Assembly: GCF_017744955.1 (NCBI RefSeq)
Contig: NZ_JAGIAG010000001.1
Span: 620,001-684,000, forward strand
Length of the DNA: 64,000 nucleotides
From: Dokdonella sp.
GTDB lineage: Bacteria; Pseudomonadota; Gammaproteobacteria; Xanthomonadales; Rhodanobacteraceae
Reading direction: 5' to 3'
A program made the position numbers and the translations under genes. The notes under the pieces were generated by a model. That model did no database searches. It saw only the letters and a program-made list of their open reading frames with translations, and was not told the DNA's origin. This document shows positions 26,027 to 36,630 of this stretch, piece by piece. Within the stretch, counting starts at the first letter, position 1. The number at the start of each line of letters is the position of its first letter.

Positions 26027-28333
26027 TCAGCCCTTGCGCGCCCGCGCGAACGCATCGGCGAACGCGCTGTTCACCGGCGACGGCGCGGAAGCGGGCTTGC
26101 GCGCGGGTTGGTCGCGCCGGCCGCCGCCGCGATCGCCGCGTTCCTCGCGCGCGCTGCGCGCTTCGCCTGGCACATCGTCCAGACGCATGCTGAGCGCGAT
26201 GCGCTGGCGCTGCAGATCGACCTCCATCACCTTGACCTTGACGATGTCGCCGGCCTTGACCGCCTCGCGCGGATCGCGCACGAACTTGTGCGACAGCGCC
26301 GACACGTGCACGAGGCCGTCCTGGTGCACGCCGATGTCGACGAAGGCGCCGAACGCGGCGACGTTGGTGACACGGCCTTCGAGCACCATGCCGACGACGA
26401 GGTCCTTCAGGTCCTCGACGCCTTCGGCGAATTCCGGCGCGACGAAGGCCGGGCGCGGATCGCGGCCGGGTTTTTCCAGTTCCTTCAGGATGTCGCGCAC
26501 GGTCGGCAGGCCGAAGCGTTCGTCGGTGAACTGCTCGGGCTTGAGCCCGCGCAGCAGCGAGCCGTCGCCGATCACCTGCTTCGCCTCGCGGCCGCAGGCG
26601 GCGATGATGCGCGCGACTACCGGATAGGCTTCCGGATGCACGCCGCTGGCGTCGAGCGGCTCGTCGCCGTCGCCGATGCGCAGGAAGCCGGCGCACTGCT
26701 CGAACGCCTTGTCGCCGAGGCGCGGCACTTTCTTCAGCGCCTGGCGCGTGCGGAACGGGCCGTTCTCGTCGCGATGCTTGACGATGTTCTCGGCCACGCT
26801 GGAGGAAAGCCCGGCGACGCGCGCGAGCAGTGGCGCCGAGGCCGTGTTGACGTCGACGCCGACCGCGTTGACGCAGTCCTCGACCCTCGCGTCGAGCGCG
26901 CGGGCGAGCTTGATCTGGTTGACGTCGTGCTGGTACTGGCCAACGCCGATCGCCTTCGGCTCGATCTTGACCAGCTCGGCCAGCGGATCTTGCAGGCGGC
27001 GCGCGATCGACACCGCGCCGCGCAGGCTGACGTCGAGCTGCGGGAACTCCTTCGCCGCGAGTTCGGACGCGGAATACACCGACGCGCCGGCCTCGCTGAC
27101 GACGATCTTGGCGATCTTGCCGCCGAGTTTCTTGATCACCTCGCCGGCGAGCTTGTCGGTTTCGCGCGAAGCGGTGCCGTTGCCGATCGCGATCAGCGCG
27201 ACGCCGTGCTTGATGCACAGCGCGCCGAGTTCGGCCAGCGACTGGTCCCATTGCCGGCGCGGCTCGTGCGGATACACCGTCGTCGTCGCCAGCAGCTTGC
27301 CGGTGGCGTCGACGACGGCGACCTTGACGCCGGTGCGGATGCCCGGATCGAGCCCCATCACCGCCTTCGGTCCCGCCGGCGCGGCGAGCATGAGGTCCTT
27401 GAGGTTGTCGCCGAAGACGCGGATCGCCTCGTCTTCCGCCGCTTCGCGCGAGCGGCCGAACAGGTCCAAGGTCAACGACAGATGCAGCTTCACGCGCCAG
27501 GCCAGGCGGCAGGTCTCCAGCAGCCACGCATCGGCGGCGCGACCGCGCGCGGCGATGCCGGCCTGCGCGGCGACGCGGCCTTCCGCCTCGCTGTGGCCCT
27601 GCTCGGGCTCCGCGGTCGGCAGCAGTTCGAGCGCGAGCACGCCTTCGTTGCGCGCGCGCAGCAGCGCGAGCAGGCGATGCGAGGGAATCTTCGCGATCGC
27701 TTCGGCATGGTCGAAGTAGTCGCGGAACTTCGCGCCTTCGTTCTCCTTGCCTTCGACCACCTTCGCGCGGATCTGGCCCTTGGCCCAGACCCAGTCGCGC
27801 AGCTCGCCGACCAGCGCGGCGTCCTCGGCGATCGATTCGATCAGGATCTGGCGCGCGCCGTCTAGCGCGGCCTTCACGTCGGGCACGCCCTTTTCGGCGT
27901 CGACGAACGCGGCGGCGCGTTCTTCCGGCGCGACGGTCGGATCTTCGCGCAGGCCCGTCGCGAGCGGTTCGAGTCCGGCTTCGCGCGCGATCTGCGCTTT
28001 GGTGCGGCGCTTGGGCTTGTAGGGCAGATACAGGTCTTCCAGGCGCGCCTTGGTGTCGGCTTCGAGAATCTGCGTCTTCAGCGCTTCGTCGAGCTTGCCC
28101 TGTTCTTCGATGCTGGCGAGGATCGCCGCGCGGCGGTCCTCCAGTTCGCGCAGATAGCCCAGGCGCTCTTCGAGCAGACGCAGCTGCGTGTCGTCGAGTC
28201 CGCCGGTGACTTCCTTGCGGTAGCGTGCGATGAACGGCACGGTCGCTCCGCCGTCGAGCAGTTCGACGGCGGCCTTCACCTGCGCCGGCTGTGCGGCGAT
28301 GTCCTGGGCGATGCGGTGTTCGATGGAAAGCAT
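26027..28333 (-). CDS. tex: Tex family RNA-binding transcription accessory protein
   Basis: Conserved nucleic-acid-binding factor of 768 residues. It has the N-terminal Tex/HTH region ([27 protein letters not shown]), a YqgF-like RNase H-fold domain ([18 protein letters not shown]), helix-hairpin-helix repeats ([18 protein letters not shown]) and a C-terminal S1 domain ([24 protein letters not shown]). A basic, low-complexity tail follows (about 720-768). The ATG at 28333 begins the conserved sequence; the extra 34 codons upstream are not family-like. Transcribed alone and divergent from yjdM. Confidence 0.96.
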   Translation of the reverse strand: MLSIEHRIAQDIAAQPAQVKAAVELLDGGATVPFIARYRKEVTGGLDDTQLRLLEERLGYLRELEDRRAAILASIEEQGKLDEALKTQILEADTKARLEDLYLPYKPKRRTKAQIAREAGLEPLATGLREDPTVAPEERAAAFVDAEKGVPDVKAALDGARQILIESIAEDAALVGELRDWVWAKGQIRAKVVEGKENEGAKFRDYFDHAEAIAKIPSHRLLALLRARNEGVLALELLPTAEPEQGHSEAEGRVAAQAGIAARGRAADAWLLETCRLAWRVKLHLSLTLDLFGRSREAAEDEAIRVFGDNLKDLMLAAPAGPKAVMGLDPGIRTGVKVAVVDATGKLLATTTVYPHEPRRQWDQSLAELGALCIKHGVALIAIGNGTASRETDKLAGEVIKKLGGKIAKIVVSEAGASVYSASELAAKEFPQLDVSLRGAVSIARRLQDPLAELVKIEPKAIGVGQYQHDVNQIKLARALDARVEDCVNAVGVDVNTASAPLLARVAGLSSSVAENIVKHRDENGPFRTRQALKKVPRLGDKAFEQCAGFLRIGDGDEPLDASGVHPEAYPVVARIIAACGREAKQVIGDGSLLRGLKPEQFTDERFGLPTVRDILKELEKPGRDPRPAFVAPEFAEGVEDLKDLVVGMVLEGRVTNVAAFGAFVDIGVHQDGLVHVSALSHKFVRDPREAVKAGDIVKVKVMEVDLQRQRIALSMRLDDVPGEARSAREERGDRGGGRRDQPARKPASAPSPVNSAFADAFARARKG

Positions 28334-28569
28334 GCGGTCGATCGATTCCTGATGTGAAAAGCGCGGCCGGTTAGGCCCGCCGTGGAATTTCCGAAGTCTC
28401 GGCGAGTGCTCGCCGTCGTTCCGCACGGACCGCAAAACGAACCGGCGGAAAAGCCAAGGGCCGCGTTCGCGGCCCCTGGAGCCATGGTAGCAGCGTGCTC
28501 GCCGCGCGCCGATTCTTGCGCGCGGCGAGCGAATAGAATAGGCGCCCGTTTTCCTCTATCGGCTGCCGC

Positions 28570-28911
28570 ATGCCCACGATCCCGCCCTGTCCCCAATGCA
28601 CGCTCGAGAATACCTATCCGGACGGCGACAACTTCGTCTGCGCCGATTGCGGCTACGAATGGCCGCAGGCCGGACAGGCGCGGAGCGAGATGGCGCCGGT
28701 CGTGCGCGACAGCAACGGCAACCTGCTCGCCGACGGCGACACGGTGGTGGTGATCAAGGATCTCAAGGTCAAGGGTTCGTCGATCCCGCTCAAGCAGGGC
28801 ACGGTGATCAAGAACATCCGTCTGGTCGAGGACGACGCCGAGCACATCGAAGGCCACTCCGACAAGATCAAGGGCCTGGTGCTGAAGACCTGCTTCCTGC
28901 GCAAGGCCTGA
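28570..28911 (+). CDS. yjdM: YjdM/PhnA family zinc-ribbon protein
   Basis: Small cytoplasmic protein of 113 residues. The N-terminal zinc ribbon (CPQC at 7-10, CADC near 24) is followed by the PhnA beta domain VVRDSNGNLLADGDTVVVIKDLKVKGSS and the terminal KGLVLKTCFLRKA. The family was once linked to phosphonate use, but its biochemical role is unsettled. It is a single gene; a TAGAAT-like -10 box lies about 35 bp upstream. Confidence 0.93.
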   Translation: MPTIPPCPQCTLENTYPDGDNFVCADCGYEWPQAGQARSEMAPVVRDSNGNLLADGDTVVVIKDLKVKGSSIPLKQGTVIKNIRLVEDDAEHIEGHSDKIKGLVLKTCFLRKA

Positions 28912-28941
28912 TTGAGTCGGGCCTGATCGCCGCGCGCAGGG

Positions 28942-31320
28942 TCACAGCGAGAGCCGCACGCCGATCCATGCGCCGCATGGCGCCGCGGGACCGTAGAAGC
29001 GCGGATCCTCGAAACCCGCGAAGATCTCGTCCGCCTCGCCCAGCGTGCCGAAGGTGACGTAGCGCCTGTCGAACACGTTGTCGACGCGCGCGAAGAAACT
29101 CAGGCTCCGGTTGAACGCGTAGTTCGCGCGCAGGTTCAGCACGGCGTAGCCGGCGGTTTGCCCGAGCAGGTTGGCTTCGTCGCCGCGCAGGTACTGGCCG
29201 GAGTTCGCGACCAGGTCGGCGCCGAGGTCGAGCGACGGCGTGAGCGCGAAATCCGCGCCGAGCTTGAGGCTGTGCCTGGGCAGGCTCGGAATGCGGTCGC
29301 CCTTGTGCACGAAGATGCGCCCGTCCTCGTCGGCGTGCGGATGGTGCGCGCTGCTCTCGGCGAACGCGGTGCGGTAGGTCGCGTCGAGGTAGCTGTAGTT
29401 CGCGTGCCAGCGCAGGCGCCGCTCCCACAGTGCGCCGGACAGGCTCGCTTCGAGTCCCTGTCGGCGCGTGTCGCCGACGTTGGCGAAGAAGCCTTCGTTC
29501 GACTGCACGCCGCCGGTGGACTGGAACAGGATGTCGTCGACGTTGGTGGTGCGGAACAGGCCGACGTGCCAGTTCAGGTGCTCGCCGTTGCCGGGGTTGC
29601 CGAAGGTGCCGCGCACGCCGGCTTCCCAGCTCTTCGCGACGACCTGTTTCAGCGGCGGATCGGACAGGAACTGGTTCGGCAGCTTGCACGGCGCGTCCTC
29701 GTCCGCGCAGGTCAGCTCGACCGGCGTCGGCGGGCGTGTCGACTCGCTGTAGCCGCCGTAGAAGTTCAGCGCCCGGCTCCATTGGTAAGTCAGTCCGGCG
29801 GCCGGGTTGAAGCGCGAGAAGCGATGGCGGCCGTCGAGGTCGGGATTCTCGCCCGTCAGGTCGCGGATCTGCGTGCGCGTGCGGTTGCTGCGGCCGGACA
29901 AGGTCAGCGCGAGCGCGTCGGTGATCGACAGCGTGTCGGTCACGAACACGCCGGTGCTGCGCGTGCGGCTGCGCACGCGCAGCGCGTCTTCCGGCACGAA
30001 CAGGCCCGAGTCCGGCGAGGTGCTGCGGTCCTCGCGCAACATCGCCACCTCGACCGCGGAATCGAATACCAGGCGGCCGTCGGTGTGGTCGAGGCCGACC
30101 ACGAGCTGGTTCTCCATGCCGCCGATCGGCTGGTCGAAGCTGAGCTGCAACGTGCCGCCGTTGCTTCGCTGCCGGCGATGGCTGAGGTGGTTGATCGCGT
30201 CGTACTCCGAGGAGATCGGGTTGCCGTGCTGGTCGAGCACGCGCTCGTCGCCCCCGTCCTCGCACAGGACGTCGTCGTCGTCCTCGCATTCCTCGAAGTC
30301 GCTGCCGTCGCCGTTGTAGGAGCGCGTCTTCACTGCGCGGTGGAACAGGTTGAACGACAGCCGCGTGGCTTCGCCGAGATCGAATTTTCCTTGCGCGCTG
30401 ACCAGGTCCATGCGGTTCGCGGTCTCGTCCGGCGCGGTGAAGATCGCCTTCCAGTCGCGCGCGAGCAGTTCGGCCGGGGCGGCGCCGTTGCCGGTCAGGT
30501 CGGTGTCGGCGTGGCCGAGGTGCAGGTCGAGCGAAGCCGCCTCGCCGCGCCACGACAAGGTGCCGTAGAAGTTCTTCGCGTTGGACGGCGACAGGTCGCG
30601 CCAGCCGTCCTCGTCGAAGCGGTTGCCCATCAGGTACCAGCCCCAGGCGCCGGAATTGCCGGCGGTCTCGAAGGTCGCCTCGGTGCGGCCGAACGAGCCG
30701 CCGTAGAACTCCACGCGCGTGCCCGGATCGCTGAAGCCGGTCTTGGTCTGGATCGAGATCGCGCCGCCGAGCGTGTTGAGCCCGAACACCGGATTGGCGC
30801 CGGCGAGCAGGCTCATGCGTTCGATCGCCGCTTCCGGGATCAGGTCCCAGTTGACGGTGTCACCGAACACCTCGTTGACGCGCACGCCGTCGAGATACAC
30901 CGACAGGCCTTCGGACCCGCCGAGCAGCGGCGTCGCGGTGAAGCCGCGGAACTGCAGATCCGGTTGCAGCGGATTGTTCTGTGCGCTGTTCGCGGTGACG
31001 CCGGCGAGATGGCGGCTCATGAACTCGCTGAGGTCGAGCGCCTGCGCGCGGTTCAGCGCCTCGTCGTCGATCGACTGCACCTGGTAGGGCAGCTTCGTCG
31101 CGGCGATCTCGGTGCCGGCGATCGGCGTCACGCCGACCACGCCGACGAGGTCGAGCACGGTGACGTTCTCGAGATTCTCCGGCGGTGCATCCGCGGCGCC
31201 CGCGCCGCCTGGAACGCCGAGCAGCGCGGCAGCCAGCAGCGCGGCGCGGCGGCAGCCGCGCGGCGACGGCTGTTTCCGATCGGAAGCGGCGTGGTAGTCG
31301 CCGCGCCGCCGCGGAAGCAT
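28942..31320 (-). CDS. TonB-dependent receptor with acidic Cys-flanked loop (candidate lanthanide receptor)
   Basis: Outer-membrane transporter of 792 residues. It has a signal region (AALLAAALLGVPGGAGA), a plug (FRGFTATPLLGGSEGLSVYLDG; ISIQTKTGF) and a barrel with a DNVFDRRYVTFG strand near the end. One loop, residues 337-359, is extremely acidic and bracketed by two cysteines (EECEDDDD, then VLCEDGGDE), which would suit a hard cation. It is translationally coupled (ATGA) to gfa and lies in the xoxF locus. Lanthanide receptors of this general class (LutH) are known near methylotrophy genes. Transport of a lanthanide-chelator complex is therefore a reasonable inference, not a demonstrated fact. 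Confidence 0.88.
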   Translation of the reverse strand: MLPRRRGDYHAASDRKQPSPRGCRRAALLAAALLGVPGGAGAADAPPENLENVTVLDLVGVVGVTPIAGTEIAATKLPYQVQSIDDEALNRAQALDLSEFMSRHLAGVTANSAQNNPLQPDLQFRGFTATPLLGGSEGLSVYLDGVRVNEVFGDTVNWDLIPEAAIERMSLLAGANPVFGLNTLGGAISIQTKTGFSDPGTRVEFYGGSFGRTEATFETAGNSGAWGWYLMGNRFDEDGWRDLSPSNAKNFYGTLSWRGEAASLDLHLGHADTDLTGNGAAPAELLARDWKAIFTAPDETANRMDLVSAQGKFDLGEATRLSFNLFHRAVKTRSYNGDGSDFEECEDDDDVLCEDGGDERVLDQHGNPISSEYDAINHLSHRRQRSNGGTLQLSFDQPIGGMENQLVVGLDHTDGRLVFDSAVEVAMLREDRSTSPDSGLFVPEDALRVRSRTRSTGVFVTDTLSITDALALTLSGRSNRTRTQIRDLTGENPDLDGRHRFSRFNPAAGLTYQWSRALNFYGGYSESTRPPTPVELTCADEDAPCKLPNQFLSDPPLKQVVAKSWEAGVRGTFGNPGNGEHLNWHVGLFRTTNVDDILFQSTGGVQSNEGFFANVGDTRRQGLEASLSGALWERRLRWHANYSYLDATYRTAFAESSAHHPHADEDGRIFVHKGDRIPSLPRHSLKLGADFALTPSLDLGADLVANSGQYLRGDEANLLGQTAGYAVLNLRANYAFNRSLSFFARVDNVFDRRYVTFGTLGEADEIFAGFEDPRFYGPAAPCGAWIGVRLSL

Positions 31321-31892
31321 CAGGACTTCAGTACACCGGATTGCTTGGCCGCATGCGTCGCCAGCGCGTCCATCAGCGGCGGATTGAGGCAGTCGTAGGG
31401 TTCGAGCCCGACTTCCTTCAGGCGTCCGCGCACGGCGCCCATGTTGGCCGGGTCGGCGCCCGACTCGATGATCGAGGAGACGAACGCGGCGAAGCCGGGC
31501 GGTGCCCAGCCGCTCTGCGGCGACAGCTCGGCGTGGATGAAGTCCAGGCCGTGGAACGCGTGCTTGTCGTTCTCGATGCGGCCGAACATGTGCACGCCGC
31601 AACCGCTGCAGGCGTGGCGCTGGATCGTGGCTTTCTCGTCGACGATCTTCAGCTTGTCGGCGTTCTCGGTCACGCTGACCTTGTCGCGCGGTACCACGCC
31701 GACCACCGAGAACAGCGCGCCTGCCGGCTTCCAGCACTTGGTGCAGCCGCAGGCGTGGTTGTGCAGCACCTGCGATCCGATGCTGACCTTGACCGGGTTC
31801 TGCGCACAGTGGCAGACCAGGGTGCCGCCGGCGAAGCCGTCGGCGGCGGGCTTGATTCCGTTGTCGACGGATGGATGGATTGCAACGGCCAT
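31320..31892 (-). CDS. gfa: S-(hydroxymethyl)glutathione synthase (formaldehyde-activating Gfa)
   Basis: Accelerates formation of S-hydroxymethylglutathione from formaldehyde and glutathione, feeding the dehydrogenase FrmA. The 190-residue length equals the family norm. Zinc-binding cysteines are in [16 protein letters not shown] and HACSGCGVH, the standard GFA/DUF636 pattern. GGGAGG precedes the ATG at 31892, which was preferred to the upstream start of the frame. It is followed by a TonB receptor with ATGA overlap and preceded, after 139 bp, by frmA. Confidence 0.95.
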   Translation of the reverse strand: MAVAIHPSVDNGIKPAADGFAGGTLVCHCAQNPVKVSIGSQVLHNHACGCTKCWKPAGALFSVVGVVPRDKVSVTENADKLKIVDEKATIQRHACSGCGVHMFGRIENDKHAFHGLDFIHAELSPQSGWAPPGFAAFVSSIIESGADPANMGAVRGRLKEVGLEPYDCLNPPLMDALATHAAKQSGVLKS

Positions 31893-32031
31893 GATTGCCT
31901 CCCGATTGGCGGCCGCGGTCACGGCCTTGTTGAAGAGAGCGGCCACGGATGACCGCTGATGGAGCTTGCGAAGCAGACGCCGGGCGAGTTCTCGTTGCCG
32001 TCCGGACAGCGGCGGTTCCGGACGGGCCGCA

Positions 32032-34322
<2,291 letters not shown>

Positions 34323-34364
34323 GCATGCTCCGATCGGGTGCGGTGGAACACCGATGGTGCCGGA

Positions 34365-34859
34365 TCACCAGTTCTTCGCGGAAGGGTCGCCGGCGTATTT
34401 CGAGCGCACGTAGGCGATCAGCTTCCACAGCTCGTCGTCGGTGACCACGCCTTCGAACGGCGGCATGTCGCCGACGACCTTCTCCTGGCCGACGCGCGTA
34501 TAGCCCTTGGCCTGGAGCGCGGTGCTGCCGAGCTTGACCAGGTTGAACAGCGTGGTGTCGTCGCTGCCGTAGACCCAGGTGTCGTTGATCACCGGCGGGC
34601 ACATGCCACCGCCGCCGCCGGCGCCGTGGCAGCCGCTGCAGGCCTTCGACACGAATAGGTCCTTGCCCTTGGCGATCGCCTCGGCGTTGTCGGTGTAGGG
34701 ATTCTTGACGATGTCCAGGCCGTGTTCGTTCTTGCCGCCGGCGGCCGCCGGCTTGTCGGCGTCGCCGCGCGCGCGGGCGTCGTGGAGCGCGCCCAGCGAA
34801 AAAACGGTGGCACAGGCCACCGCGAAGGCGGCGGCGGTCAGGGAGGTACGCAATCTCAT
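34365..34859 (-). CDS. xoxG: Cytochrome c, probable electron acceptor of XoxF
   Basis: Periplasmic c-type cytochrome of 164 residues. The signal peptide (RTSLTAAAFAVACATVFSLGALHDARA) is followed by one haem motif CSGCH and a distal methionine candidate in VVGDMPPFEG. It lies between the XoxJ-like gene and the propeller gene, the usual place of the dedicated cytochrome (cL/XoxG) accepting electrons from PQQ. ATG at 34859 was chosen because GGAG lies 6 nt upstream; an ATG four codons earlier is also in frame. Gene symbol by context. Confidence 0.85.
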   Translation of the reverse strand: MRLRTSLTAAAFAVACATVFSLGALHDARARGDADKPAAAGGKNEHGLDIVKNPYTDNAEAIAKGKDLFVSKACSGCHGAGGGGGMCPPVINDTWVYGSDDTTLFNLVKLGSTALQAKGYTRVGQEKVVGDMPPFEGVVTDDELWKLIAYVRSKYAGDPSAKNW

Positions 34860-34916
34860 CAGGGTCTCCATCGTGTTGCGTCGATTCGTCGCCGGCGGGC
34901 GAGCCCGGTGTCGCGG

Positions 34917-36560
34917 TCAGCCATTCGGCCGTCCGCCGAGCAGCGCTTCCACCTGCGCATTGCGCTTCTCGCGCGCGATCTGGAGCGCGGTGCGGCCGTC
35001 CGCGCCGCGTGCGGCCGCATCGGCTCCGGCGGCGAGCAATCGCTTCGCCGCGGCGACGTTGTCTTCGGCCGCGGCCAGCATCAGCGAGGTGATGCCGGCG
35101 CGGTTCGCCGCGCCGACCTTCGCGCCGCGTTCGATCAGCAGCGCGAGCACGTCGTCGGCGCGTTTGGCGGTGGCGAACATCAGCGGAGTGTAGCCGGCGT
35201 TGTTCGACGCGTTGACGTCCGCACCGGCGTCGACGAGCTGCTTGACGCGCGCGAGGTCGCCGTAGGTGATCGCGACCGCGAGCGGGCTCCAGCCGCTGTC
35301 GCCGTAGCGGTTCTTGTCCGCGCCCTTGCGCAGCAGCAGGTCGATCATTTCCGCGTCGTTGCGGTAGACGGCGGAGGTCAGCGGCGACCAGCCGCTGCGG
35401 TCGGGCAGGTCGATCTTCGCGCCGCGCTCGAGCAGCAGTTCGGCGATCGCCAGGTGGCCTTCGCGCACGGCGGTCTGCAGCGCGTTGTAGTCGAGCCCGG
35501 CGATCTCGTCCGGATCGGCGCCGTGGTCGAGCAGGTAGCGCACGCGGTCGGGATCGTTGCCGAGCACGGCGTCGACGAGTTCCTTGCTCGCGTCGGCGCC
35601 GGCGGCGAGGCGCGACTTGGTCGCGGCGAGTTCGGACGGCGAGGATTGCGGTGCGTCGCGTCGCGCGTCGAGATGGGCCTTCTCGATCGCGGTGTACGGG
35701 CCGTGCTCGGGCAGATCGCCGGAGACCACGCACTCGGCGCAGCGCACCAGCGGCACGCCGTAGTCGACCAGGATCGCCTTGATCTCGTCGCGATGCGCGT
35801 CGAGCGCGCGGTCGAGGCGCTGCTTGAGGTCCTTGTCTGCGCGGCGCACGCCGAGCGAGATCGCGAATTCGAGCGGCACGCCGTCGTCGAGCGTGTTCAT
35901 CGGCAGGAGCGTCAGCGGCGCCTTCTTCCTGGTCGCGTAGTAGCCGCCGATCGGGCCCCAGGTCTCGGCTGCGTCGAGCGTGCCGTCGACCACCGCCTGG
36001 ACTTGCTTGGCGGGATACTCGGCGGTGCTCGAGTTCGAATCGAAATTGACGTACTGGACCTTGGTCTTCTCCAGCACGCCGTGCGCACGCAGCGCCTCGC
36101 GCGCGGGCGAGCTCTGCAGCACGCCGATGTTCAGCGTCTTCAGGACCGGCGCGTCGAGCGAACCGATCTCGTAGCGGCGATCGCTGCGATGGACGAGGAC
36201 GAAGGTCGACTTGAAGTACGGCTTGGTCGTCAGCGCCATCTCGAAGTCGGACGGCACGTCCATCAGCACGTCGCACTTGCCCGCGGTCAGCGTGTTTCGC
36301 ACGAGGCCGCGGCCGTAGTACGGGTACCAGTAGTACTCGAGCGTCGTGCCGAGGCCCTTGGCCAGCACCTCGGCGATCTTGTTCTGGAAACCTTCGCCCT
36401 TGTTGTCGGACAGCGGCGGGTTGCCGGGATCGGCGCACACGCGCAGCGGCGCGATGTCCTCGACGGCGCCGGCCGGCGCGGCGGCGAGCAAGGCGGTCGA
36501 CAAGGCCAGGGTCTTGAACGCACTTCGGAACACTTCGATTGGAGAAACCGGCCGCGCCAT
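34917..36560 (-). CDS. xoxJ: XoxJ-like periplasmic binding protein fused to ankyrin repeats
   Basis: The 547-residue protein starts with a signal peptide (FKTLALSTALLAAAPAGA). A solute-binding-protein domain follows (about 35-285: LRVCADPGNPPLSDN, DVLMDVPSDFEM, YVNFDSNSSTAEYPA) of the quinoprotein-dehydrogenase-associated type that binds and perhaps activates XoxF. The C-terminal half (about 345-545) is made of some six ankyrin repeats, e.g. NALQTAVREGHLAIAELLLERGA and GYTPLMFATAKRADDVLALLIERGA. Ordinary MoxJ/XoxJ proteins end after the binding domain, so the fusion is noteworthy. It follows xoxF after a terminator-like hairpin, which may set its lower expression. Confidence 0.87.
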   Translation of the reverse strand: MARPVSPIEVFRSAFKTLALSTALLAAAPAGAVEDIAPLRVCADPGNPPLSDNKGEGFQNKIAEVLAKGLGTTLEYYWYPYYGRGLVRNTLTAGKCDVLMDVPSDFEMALTTKPYFKSTFVLVHRSDRRYEIGSLDAPVLKTLNIGVLQSSPAREALRAHGVLEKTKVQYVNFDSNSSTAEYPAKQVQAVVDGTLDAAETWGPIGGYYATRKKAPLTLLPMNTLDDGVPLEFAISLGVRRADKDLKQRLDRALDAHRDEIKAILVDYGVPLVRCAECVVSGDLPEHGPYTAIEKAHLDARRDAPQSSPSELAATKSRLAAGADASKELVDAVLGNDPDRVRYLLDHGADPDEIAGLDYNALQTAVREGHLAIAELLLERGAKIDLPDRSGWSPLTSAVYRNDAEMIDLLLRKGADKNRYGDSGWSPLAVAITYGDLARVKQLVDAGADVNASNNAGYTPLMFATAKRADDVLALLIERGAKVGAANRAGITSLMLAAAEDNVAAAKRLLAAGADAAARGADGRTALQIAREKRNAQVEALLGGRPNG

Positions 36561-36578
36561 CGACGACACCCGCTCGGG

Positions 36579-36612
36579 AAAAAAGAAACCGGGGCCCAGT
36601 CCGGACCCCGGT
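36579..36612 (-). terminator. Intrinsic terminator after xoxF
   Basis: On the minus strand CCGGGG (36611-36606) pairs with CCCCGG (36594-36589) around an 11-nt loop and is followed directly by TTTCTTTTTT (36588-36579). It lies in the 70 bp between xoxF and the XoxJ-like gene and should reduce read-through. Confidence 0.8.
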
Positions 36613-36630
36613 GGACGAAACGATGGCGCG

